A DNA stretch of 9,632 nucleotides from Actinomycetota bacterium. GTDB taxonomy: Bacteria > Actinomycetota > Actinomycetes > S36-B12. The DNA is taken from NCBI GenBank assembly GCA_003456155.1, contig DMPC01000129.1, positions 3,027 through 12,658 of the forward strand, written 5' to 3'. The translations under genes were made by a program, and so were the position numbers. A model generated the notes under the pieces. That model made no database searches and was not told where the DNA came from. It saw nothing but the letters and a program-made list of their open reading frames with translations. This document shows, piece after piece, positions 1 through 5,506 of this stretch (the stretch's first letter is position 1; each line of letters starts with the position of its first letter).

Positions 1-1772
1 GTCGGCGTCGGACTGGGCAAGGTCACCGACACACTCACTGAGGCGACCCCCGCACCCAGCGCACTAACCGCACGCAAACGCACCTGATAGGTGTCACCCT
101 CGGTCAGTCCCGTGATGACCACCGGGGTGGTCGTGTCATCAGGGGAGAAGGCCACCCAGGATCCACCATCATTCGTCGAGTACTCGTAGTTGGTTATCGG
201 GCTATCCCCCGCGGAACTTGCAGTGAACGAGATAGACACCTGATTGCTGGTCGGAGTCGCTACGAGGTTCGTCGGGGCACTGGGGAGGGGCGATGGCACC
301 GTTAGCGTGCCGACCTGGCCCGTGCCGCCGACGGCATCGACATAGATCGGATAGGAGCCCGGCGCGAGGCCAACCGGAACCGTGGCCTGGAGGGTGGTCG
401 CATCGACTCTCGTATAGGACGTCGCCGACGTCGAACCGAACCGAACGGCCCCGGATCCGACGATGCCCACAAGGCCTTCACCTTCGACGGTGACCTGCGT
501 CCCCGGGATGCCCGTCACCTCAGCTGAGCCCTCTGGCGCTTGCCAGGTCCACTGGGCGATCGCCTGGGTACCGGTGACTCCGCCAGCCTGCTGGAAGCTT
601 CCTCCGACATAGAGGACCGAGTCATCAACGGCAAGAGCCTGCACGGTCCCGGCAATGCCAACGTCACCCTCGCCGGGTCCCCAACGCAGTGGAACCCACT
701 GCGAGATGCCGGAATCCCATACGGTCACCCGGTTGACAGTCCCAGCCCCAGACGAGGTGAACTCTCCACCTGCGTAGAGCAGCCCACGGTAGGTATCCAC
801 GTTAAGAGCACGTACCGGGCCGTTCAGGCCGCCTCCCATGGCGCTCCACGCAGTTCCGTTCCACTTGGCCACACGATTGACGGTGACCTGGCTTCCCCGC
901 TGAATTGCCCTGAGGAAGGATCCACCCGCGTAGACGTCCGTGCCGTTAGTAGCGACTGCAAGTACCGGACCATTCACGCCGAATCCGAGGTCGTACCAGG
1001 TGCCATCGCGCCAGGCCCCGATGTTGTTGGCGCCCGACTGCGTGGGAACGACAAAATCGCCGCCGACCACCAGCCGGTCGCCCTGCATCGCAAGGGCCGC
1101 CACCGTGGGTCCCCCGCCCACGAAGGCAGTGGCCAGTCCAGGGACGCTTCGCCAAGCCCCGTCGGCGTAGGCGATCAGCGACCGACTCGAGACCCCATCA
1201 ATGGAGCCAAAGCAGCCTCCGGCATAGACGGTGTCATCCGTCGTGGCCAGGCTCACGATTCTCTGAAATCCGCCACCGCATCCAGGAGCGTCAGACCATG
1301 CGGAGGCCAATGCGGTCCACGATGTCCCAGACCAAGCGGCGATCCCCGTCGCAGCAACTCCCGACATCCCGGTGAACCAGCCACCCGCGATGAGAGTGTC
1401 ATCTTGCATCGCAAGTGAGAAGACCTCAAAGTTGGATGAGCCTGACTGGAGCGCGCGCCAGGATCCCTGTGACCACTCGGCAATCTTGTTGGTTCCGGCA
1501 ACAGCTGTTCCCCCGCTGCTGTTGGAGGTGCTACTGAACTCCCCGCCCGCGAAGAGGGATCCCCCGCGAGAAGCAAGTGCGTGCACTGCTGGAGAGGCGC
1601 CCCCACCTAGAGCGGACCAGCCACCCACGACGCCGTCCGCTTCCGTCGTCGGAGCCACCATCCGTTGAAACGGAATCTGGACTGCCGCGGAAGTCGACGG
1701 GAGAGCGGTCGCAATTCCTGCGACGAGAAGGGAGAGACCTGAGGCAATGCTCAAGCTGCAGCAGCCACGCAT
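1..1772 (-). CDS. Secreted seven-repeat beta-propeller / TIG / FN3 surface protein (partial)
   Basis: I read this frame directly on the minus strand. It is open for 590 codons from ATG at 1772 to the left edge, so the C-terminus is missing. GAGGAG lies 4 nt before the ATG; an in-frame GTG at 1784 lies inside that site and is less likely. Residues 1-30 form a signal peptide (hydrophobic 10-23, Ala-rich end). The motif [LV]-x-[AV]-G-G-x-F then recurs seven times, at about 73, 127, 182, 234, 280, 332 and 387 (46-55 residue spacing). Each is linked to a later W-x-x-[LMV] element such as TAWSAMGGG. This predicts a seven-bladed propeller like the Rax2/kelch-type repeats of cell-surface proteins. 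Residues about 413-492 resemble an IPT/TIG domain and about 496-585 a fibronectin type III domain. C165 and C187 could form a disulfide. I infer an exported adhesion or matrix protein; the ligand is unknown. The gene lies downstream of a kinase gene on the same strand, after a 173-bp spacer. Confidence 0.88.
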   Translation of the reverse strand, partial: MRGCCSLSIASGLSLLVAGIATALPSTSAAVQIPFQRMVAPTTEADGVVGGWSALGGGASPAVHALASRGGSLFAGGEFSSTSNSSGGTAVAGTNKIAEWSQGSWRALQSGSSNFEVFSLAMQDDTLIAGGWFTGMSGVAATGIAAWSGTSWTALASAWSDAPGCGGGFQRIVSLATTDDTVYAGGCFGSIDGVSSRSLIAYADGAWRSVPGLATAFVGGGPTVAALAMQGDRLVVGGDFVVPTQSGANNIGAWRDGTWYDLGFGVNGPVLAVATNGTDVYAGGSFLRAIQRGSQVTVNRVAKWNGTAWSAMGGGLNGPVRALNVDTYRGLLYAGGEFTSSGAGTVNRVTVWDSGISQWVPLRWGPGEGDVGIAGTVQALAVDDSVLYVGGSFQQAGGVTGTQAIAQWTWQAPEGSAEVTGIPGTQVTVEGEGLVGIVGSGAVRFGSTSATSYTRVDATTLQATVPVGLAPGSYPIYVDAVGGTGQVGTLTVPSPLPSAPTNLVATPTSNQVSISFTASSAGDSPITNYEYSTNDGGSWVAFSPDDTTTPVVITGLTEGDTYQVRLRAVSALGAGVASVSVSVTLPSPTP

Positions 1773-1853
1773 GGTGCTCCTCACTGGCACCAACGGGAGG
1801 TAGGCGCCACAGGGACGCTAATTGCGCGCTGAGGGCAGCGGCGAGGTCGCAAG

Positions 1854-1906
1854 GACAGGTGCGACCGAGTGGATTGCGCCTGTCTCGATCCGGAGACAAC
1901 TGTCTC
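1854..1906. promoter_or_regulatory. Cluster of inverted GACA/TGTC half-sites, candidate operator
   Basis: The 173-bp spacer between the kinase stop and the surface-protein start holds nested inverted repeats. GAGACA-AC-TGTCTC at 1893-1906 is a perfect 6-2-6 palindrome. TGTCTC at 1881-1886 pairs outward with GAGACA at 1893-1898. GACAGGTGC at 1854-1862 pairs with GCGCCTGTC at 1876-1884 (8 of 9). The cluster is about 80-135 bp upstream of the start at 1772, where an activator or repressor would bind. No T-run follows on either strand, so an intrinsic terminator is a weaker reading. That the adjacent response regulator binds here is inference. Confidence 0.45.
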
Positions 1907-1945
1907 GGAGCGTTCGAGTCGCTCTTGTAGGCGTAGGCGGAGACC

Positions 1946-3160
1946 CTAGGCAGCAGCCGCAAACATGGCCACGACCCTCACGCCACCGGCGGGTGAAGGC
2001 CGCCAGTTCCACTCTGCGCCGACAACAGAGCACCAGGCATCCATGATCGCAGTACCCGATCCCCGCACCACTTCACCGCGCGGCAACCCTCGCCCGTCGT
2101 CGGAGACTGTCAAGGAAAGGCCTCCGGATGTGGGCACGGCCAGGGTTACGTCGATCCGTGACGCATTCCCGTGGGAGGCGGCGTTCAAAAGGGCCTGCTC
2201 CGTGACGCGATAGATGGCGGTGAGTAGGTCCCGGGAGGCGCCCCCACCCATGAGCAGCGACCTGGACTTCCCGTCGAAGGTCACCCGAACGTTCATGACC
2301 GGCTCCCAGGACTCGGCCAGGTCCGCCAGCGCAGTGTCGAGCCCGACGGATCCGAAGGCTGGACTCAGACGCCGACTTGCGGAGCGCACCTCTGACGACC
2401 GAATGCGCTCTATCTCAGCGATGGCCTTCTCGAGACGCTCCCGCGTCGCCGGATCCGCGCCCTCGACACCGTTGCGCAGCTCGAACGCCACGACCAGGAG
2501 GTCAGCCTGCACCCGGTCGTGCAGGAACTCCGCCACCCCACGACGGGCGCGCTCATCAGCCTCAACAACGAGCTGCTGCTGTGTCTTCACCGTTTCAAGT
2601 GCCGCGGTGGCCACAGCTGCCTGCCGGGCGTAGCGCACCGTGAGCGCGCCTGCGAGGGACTGGGCGAAGGTGATCGCGACGAAGGCGCGAATGGTGGTCG
2701 GCACGATGCCAACCGCCGACAGGGACGGCGTGGACAGGAAGATCGGCGAGAGGATGTAGACACGCGCCAGCCCACCGGCGAGAGCAGCAATGAGCATCGC
2801 GACCAGATAGGGCCCGCGCGCGGGACTGCCGAACTGGTCCTTGCGCAGGTAACGACTCGCGACGGCGAGCACGATCGCCGAGGCAGCGGCGGCTGCAACG
2901 GCGTTGCCGACCACGGCCACGACGTCGACAGAACTGACGGCGCTCTCGCCGTACTCACCGATGATCGAAGGGGTGAACTGCGCGGGCAGTTCCACGCACG
3001 AGTAGCGGCACCTACTCAGGGTCCCAAGCAGGGAGACCTGCACGTTCTGCAGCAGGATCAGGAGGAAGACCGCACCGGAGACGACCCAAGGGAAGAAGGG
3101 CCACGGGCCGAGGACTGCCCTCACCACACCGCGACCGAACTTCACCCATCCGCTGTCCAT
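1946..3160 (-). CDS. Two-component sensor histidine kinase, HisKA_3/NarX-DesK type
   Basis: A 404-residue membrane kinase. Hydrophobic segments at about 22-43, 78-100, 116-137 and 155-178 suggest four membrane helices. The first outer loop (about 44-77) carries a C51-x3-C55 pair. A helical linker (about 179-208) leads to the phosphoacceptor motif FLHDRVQADLL with H214, typical of HisKA_3 kinases. The ATP-binding domain shows the N-box TEQALLNAASHG (N326) and the G1 box SDDGRGL (D355). The G2 region (GSGTAIMDAW) departs from the usual G-x-G-L form. The ATG at 3160 is 2 nt after the regulator's TAG and has no clear ribosome-binding site, so translation is probably coupled. It should autophosphorylate and pass phosphate to the regulator at 3163-3834. 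The signal is unknown; the Cys pair would suit a redox, metal or disulfide-structured sensor loop. Confidence 0.9.
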   Translation of the reverse strand: MDSGWVKFGRGVVRAVLGPWPFFPWVVSGAVFLLILLQNVQVSLLGTLSRCRYSCVELPAQFTPSIIGEYGESAVSSVDVVAVVGNAVAAAAASAIVLAVASRYLRKDQFGSPARGPYLVAMLIAALAGGLARVYILSPIFLSTPSLSAVGIVPTTIRAFVAITFAQSLAGALTVRYARQAAVATAALETVKTQQQLVVEADERARRGVAEFLHDRVQADLLVVAFELRNGVEGADPATRERLEKAIAEIERIRSSEVRSASRRLSPAFGSVGLDTALADLAESWEPVMNVRVTFDGKSRSLLMGGGASRDLLTAIYRVTEQALLNAASHGNASRIDVTLAVPTSGGLSLTVSDDGRGLPRGEVVRGSGTAIMDAWCSVVGAEWNWRPSPAGGVRVVAMFAAAA

Positions 3161-3162
3161 GT

Positions 3163-3834
3163 CTAGCGCTGACCGTACTCGCGAGTCTCACGCACGTAGC
3201 GGAGGACAGCGAGCGTGCGCAGATCCGCTCCCTCGGGAGGATCAGGCACGAGTACCTGGTAGGCGCGGGAAAGCTCCTGGCGCACAACGCCGTGAGTGAG
3301 GTCAAGTCGCTTGGCGATCGTGGGCGCATCGAGGCCCTCCGCCGCGAGCGCCATGATGTCGCGCTGCCGGGTACTCAACTGCGAGACCGCGGACTGCTGA
3401 TCGCTCACCTGCCCCTTGACCATGAGCGGATCAACGACATTGAGTCCACGCGCTGTCGAATGCAGCACGTCGCTCAGGTAGTTGGGATGCAGGTCAGCGC
3501 GCTTGAGAATGTAGGACCAGCCCTGTCTTTGGTTCTCGGCAAAGCGCGTGAGGAAGGTGGGTACCTGGTATTGCGACAGGATCACCACGCCGATGCCGGG
3601 ACGCTGCTCGCGCAGGGCGATACCGAGCTCGATCCCGGACAGGTTGTCCTCCCCCAGGGACAGGTCGAGAAGGGCAACGTCGAATTCGGTCGTCTCGGCC
3701 TCCGCGAGCGCCACGGCGGGCGAACCAGCCGTCACCACGATGTCCAGATCCTGACGACTGCCGAGGATGGCCGTGAGGATCCCTCGCAGCGCCGGGTCGT
3801 CTTCGACGTAGAGGACCCGCAGCACCGAGGACAC
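3163..3834 (-). CDS. NarL/LuxR-family response regulator
   Basis: A receiver plus C-terminal helix-turn-helix protein, partner of the kinase that follows 2 nt downstream. The receiver begins VLRVLYVEDDP (acidic pocket). The phosphoacceptor Asp is in ALLDLSLG, the switch Ser in VVILSQY (Ser replaces the more common Thr) and the conserved Lys in YILKRA. The output domain runs from about SQLSTRQRDIMAL through EGLDAPTIAKRL. Its recognition helix (VVRQELSRAY) departs from the common TVKNHV pattern. A short tail (PDPP, then LRTLAVLRYVRE) resembles that of the second regulator in this window. The start is uncertain. I chose GTG 3834 because regulators usually begin a few residues before the first strand. 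In-frame alternatives are GTG 3825 (GGGGGG 8 nt upstream), ATG 3852 and TTG 3873. Targets probably include its own operon and the surface-protein gene (inference). Confidence 0.87.
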   Translation of the reverse strand: MSSVLRVLYVEDDPALRGILTAILGSRQDLDIVVTAGSPAVALAEAETTEFDVALLDLSLGEDNLSGIELGIALREQRPGIGVVILSQYQVPTFLTRFAENQRQGWSYILKRADLHPNYLSDVLHSTARGLNVVDPLMVKGQVSDQQSAVSQLSTRQRDIMALAAEGLDAPTIAKRLDLTHGVVRQELSRAYQVLVPDPPEGADLRTLAVLRYVRETREYGQR

Positions 3835-3987
3835 CCCCCGATCCCAGCACATACCCCCTGGCCAGGCCAGCAACCTCAGACATCTGTTCTGCCGTCGTTT
3901 ATTGGCGGGTTATCGCTTGCCTCCACGGCGTGTAGGGTGCCATAAGTCGCGACTCGGGCGAACTGGTCCGGTGCTGCCGCGGGAGAT

Positions 3988-3999
3988 GAGACGAGTCTC
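3988..3999. repeat. Inverted repeat GAGAC-GA-GTCTC
   Basis: A perfect 5-2-5 palindrome about 150 bp upstream of the regulator start. It uses the same GAGAC/GTCTC half-site as the palindrome at 1893-1906, but with a different spacer (2 rather than 4 between the five-base arms). It may be a second operator for the same regulator or a chance match; GTCTC alone is common in this GC-rich DNA. Confidence 0.35.
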
Positions 4000-4017
4000 C
4001 ACCTGCCTGATACCAGT

Positions 4018-4030
4018 GTCACACCGTGAC
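4018..4030. repeat. Inverted repeat GTCAC-ACC-GTGAC
   Basis: A perfect 5-3-5 inverted repeat lying 18 bp after the GAGAC palindrome and about 50 bp before the tRNA-like fragment. Its symmetry suits a dimeric DNA-binding protein. No T-run follows, so a terminator is unlikely. The function is unknown. Confidence 0.3.
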
Positions 4031-4075
4031 GGGGCAAAACTGCAGGCGTGCATGGCGCATGTTGTGTTGCCGTGA

Positions 4076-4121
4076 CTTCCAAAATCGTGCGTCGCAGGTT
4101 CGAATCCTGCCGGGGCCACCA
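4076..4121 (+). pseudogene. tRNA 3'-end fragment (T-arm, acceptor strand, CCA)
   Basis: A textbook T-arm is present: stem GCAGG (4094-4098), loop TTCGAAT (4099-4105), stem CCTGC (4106-4110). It is followed by the acceptor strand CGGGGCC (4111-4117), discriminator A (4118) and encoded CCA (4119-4121). A complete tRNA would need a 5' end close to GGCCCCG about 76 nt upstream plus a D-arm, and neither is present. The expected position near 4045 reads GGCGTGC. The region before the T-arm (CTTCCAAAATCGTG) does not fold into a normal seven-base anticodon loop with a good stem, so the isotype cannot be assigned. This is a tRNA 3' half, most likely an attachment-site copy left by an element that integrated into a tRNA gene, or a decayed tRNA. 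Confidence 0.72.
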
Positions 4122-4132
4122 TGGAAGGTCGT

Positions 4133-4168
4133 TAGGGCCCAGAGCCTCGGTGTCGCGGGTTGGCCCTA
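4133..4168 (-). terminator. Possible hairpin at the end of the pentapeptide gene
   Basis: TAGGGCC (4133-4139) and GGCCCTA (4162-4168) are perfect 7-bp arms around a 22-nt loop. The second arm includes the stop codon of the minus-strand pentapeptide gene. In the minus-strand transcript it would fold just after translation ends. There is no U-tract, so this is at best a weak or non-canonical terminator or a 3' stabilising hairpin. Confidence 0.3.
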
Positions 4169-4753
4169 GCTGCGGCAGCCCCGACCGTTGAGAATTCCGT
4201 AGGGCAAGGCCTTTCCGCAGTTTTTGGCGCCCGTGAAGTTCGCGCCCGTCAGGTTTGCATCCAACAGTTCCGCGTTCTCCATGTTCGCACCCCTGAGGTC
4301 CGCGCCCGTCAGGTTTGCCCAGGACAATTTCGCGCTCCTCAGGTCCGCCCACCTCAGATCCGCATCACTCAGGTCCGCTTGGTGAAGCATCGTGGAGAAC
4401 ATGGTCGCCGACACGAGGTCGGCATTGGTCAGATCCGCGAGCCCCATATAGGCGCTCGAGAGGTTCGCGTCGCGCATGTTCGCGCCCCTCAGATTCGCGC
4501 ACTCAAACCACGCAATCCTCAGATAAGCCCGACTGAAGTCCGCACCCCTGAAGTTTGCGCGAGGCACACCCACATCGCACCGGCTCAAGACCATGGCTAC
4601 GAGGTTCCGGCCCCTCAGGTCCTCATCCGGGCAGTTCGGCAAGCAGTCCGGGCGCACGCGCTCGCCACTCTCGTCAGCGGACGCCGGGGACGCCACGACG
4701 GCACCCATGAGGCCGACGACGGTGATCAGGCAGGCAGCAAGGAGGCGACGCAT
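4166..4753 (-). CDS. Secreted pentapeptide-repeat protein
   Basis: A 195-residue protein with an N-terminal signal peptide: MRRLL, a hydrophobic core to about 22, and probable cleavage after SPASA near residue 26. From about 43 to 177 it is built of roughly 27 A-[DN]-[LFM]-x-x pentapeptides (for example LRGANMRDANLSSAYMGLAD), predicting a right-handed quadrilateral beta-helix. C37 and C41 precede the helix; C179 and C193 lie in a capping tail (NCGKALPYGILNGRGC). Disulfides are plausible outside the cell. Known cytoplasmic members protect gyrase, but the signal peptide argues against that here, and the function is unknown. The ATG at 4753 has a -10-like hexamer only 6 nt upstream, so the transcript may be leaderless. 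The gene is divergent from the small secreted-protein gene at 4823, with 69 bp between them. Confidence 0.9.
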   Translation of the reverse strand: MRRLLAACLITVVGLMGAVVASPASADESGERVRPDCLPNCPDEDLRGRNLVAMVLSRCDVGVPRANFRGADFSRAYLRIAWFECANLRGANMRDANLSSAYMGLADLTNADLVSATMFSTMLHQADLSDADLRWADLRSAKLSWANLTGADLRGANMENAELLDANLTGANFTGAKNCGKALPYGILNGRGCRS

Positions 4754-4759
4754 ACAAGG

Positions 4760-4786
4760 ACCCTATGCCCCGGGGCCACAGGTCAA
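4760..4786 (-). promoter_or_regulatory. Candidate promoter of the pentapeptide gene (leaderless type)
   Basis: On the minus strand, TTGACC (plus 4781-4786) is followed after 15 bp by TAGGGT (plus 4760-4765), then CCTTGT and the ATG at 4753. TAGGGT fits the TANNNT form of actinobacterial -10 elements. Its 6-nt distance from the start codon would place transcription initiation at the ATG. The 15-bp spacer is shorter than ideal, which lowers confidence. Confidence 0.5.
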
Positions 4787-4810
4787 CAGGCATGTGATGC
4801 ACCGAACCCG

Positions 4811-4816
4811 GATACT
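4811..4816 (+). promoter_or_regulatory. Candidate -10 element of the 4823 gene (leaderless type)
   Basis: GATACT matches the TATAAT consensus at 4 of 6 positions and ends 6 nt before the GTG start at 4823, the spacing of a leaderless actinobacterial gene. No good -35 is visible at the expected distance. There is also no convincing Shine-Dalgarno sequence, which fits a leaderless transcript. Confidence 0.45.
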
Positions 4817-4822
4817 GGACGC

Positions 4823-5347
4823 GTGAACGTCTCCCGTCGAGCACTCAGTGCCATGGCCGGTGCAGCTCTACTCGTCCTTGCCGTGGCGGGCGCTCAGCCG
4901 GCACACGCCCACCAGCCGGTCGTCCTGACGGCGGCGGACACCACGCCAGCGCGAGGGCCCCTGCTCGTCGACGGCACGGTTTCCTTCGCCGTGTATGCCA
5001 ACGTCCGATCAGGCACGTCGCGTGGGTTCCGAGTCGGCCTGCGCCAGGGCGATCGACTCGAGATCCAGCTGCTGATCCCTGATCAGCCTCCAGCCAATCG
5101 CCTGCCCGCGTCACAACTGCCCGTCGTTCGCGTCACCGCCCCCGATGGCACTCAGCAGCGTCTGCCCATCACCGAGCGGACGCCGTTCTTCGAGCCGTAC
5201 TCCGGAACGGAGTACCTCTACTTGGCTCGCCTCACGGCACCAGCAAGCCGTGGGATCTACCGAGTCGTGGTCACGGGGGCCTCGCCGACCGAAACTCCCG
5301 TAGTGATCGGAGTTGGTTACCGAGAGGTACCGGGAGAGGTGCGCTAG
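4823..5347 (+). CDS. Small secreted protein of unknown function
   Basis: I chose the GTG start at 4823, giving 174 residues. The product then begins VNVSRRALSAMAGAALLVL and has a complete signal peptide ending AHA near residue 29. The same frame stays open far upstream, but only as the antisense of the pentapeptide gene. The mature part is a compact beta-rich domain of about 145 residues without cysteines. Recognisable stretches are LLVDGTVSFAVYA, RQGDRLEIQLLIPDQ, FFEPYSGTEYLYLARL and GIYRVVVTG. It resembles an immunoglobulin-like or carbohydrate-binding-like sandwich, but I recognise no family. No membrane anchor, lipobox or LPXTG signal is seen, so it is probably released or loosely wall-associated. 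It precedes the PKD-domain gene by 159 bp on the same strand. Confidence 0.82.
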   Translation: MNVSRRALSAMAGAALLVLAVAGAQPAHAHQPVVLTAADTTPARGPLLVDGTVSFAVYANVRSGTSRGFRVGLRQGDRLEIQLLIPDQPPANRLPASQLPVVRVTAPDGTQQRLPITERTPFFEPYSGTEYLYLARLTAPASRGIYRVVVTGASPTETPVVIGVGYREVPGEVR

Positions 5348-5495
5348 TTCCGCGGCTGAGAAGGCCCAGCGCCTGTGGGGTGAAGAGGACCTGCGGATGC
5401 AGATCCGGGTGAAAACCGAGCATCACTGCATGAGGTTGCTTGGCGGCCCGTCCCCCCGGTGTGAGCATCAGGAGGCACCCAGGAGCCTCACGAGC

Positions 5496-5499
5496 GGAG
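5496..5499 (+). promoter_or_regulatory. Ribosome-binding site of the PKD gene
   Basis: GGAG lies 7 nt before the ATG at 5507 and fixes that start. The rest of the 159-bp spacer (5348-5506) holds only a weak 5-bp hairpin (GAGGC 5472-5476 with GCCTC 5485-5489). I see no clear promoter or terminator, so co-transcription with the gene at 4823 is possible. Confidence 0.7.
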
Positions 5500-5506
5500 A
5501 AACCCC

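Larger units (their letters stand above)
3835..4165. other. Gene-free stretch between regulator and pentapeptide gene
   Basis: About 330 bases with no convincing gene. It contains the upstream region of the response regulator, two short perfect inverted repeats (3988-3999 and 4018-4030), a tRNA 3' fragment on the plus strand (ending 4121), and a hairpin touching the pentapeptide gene's stop codon. Open frames on the minus strand here carry peptides such as RQDSNLRR and GFEPATHDF. These are the well-known artefact of translating the antisense of a tRNA T-arm, and I do not call them genes. Confidence 0.7.

Noticed and set aside
540..1418. Plus-strand open frame of 292 codons
   Set aside because: It is the complement of the beta-propeller gene, whose minus-strand frame shows seven regular protein repeats and a signal peptide. 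The plus-strand product has no recognisable features.
1893..1906. GAGACAACTGTCTC as an intrinsic terminator of the kinase gene
   Set aside because: The RNA hairpin would have a two-base loop and no U-tract on either strand; a DNA operator is the better reading.
2519..3166. Plus-strand open frame of 215 codons
   Set aside because: It lies opposite the first kinase, which has all catalytic boxes. The plus-strand product is low-complexity and charged.
4045..4121. A complete tRNA gene or tmRNA end
   Set aside because: The 5' acceptor strand, D-arm and a proper seven-base anticodon loop cannot be found in the required positions, and there is no tmRNA tag or matching 5' end nearby.
3876..4352. 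Minus-strand open frames containing RQDSNLRR and GFEPATHDF
   Set aside because: These peptides are the familiar antisense translation of a tRNA T-arm, often misannotated as proteins. The DNA is explained by the tRNA fragment.
4160..4822. Long plus-strand open frame leading into the 4823 gene
   Set aside because: Its first 221 codons are the exact antisense of the pentapeptide repeats, giving an artificial Arg/Val/Pro-rich repeat. The true signal peptide begins at GTG 4823.
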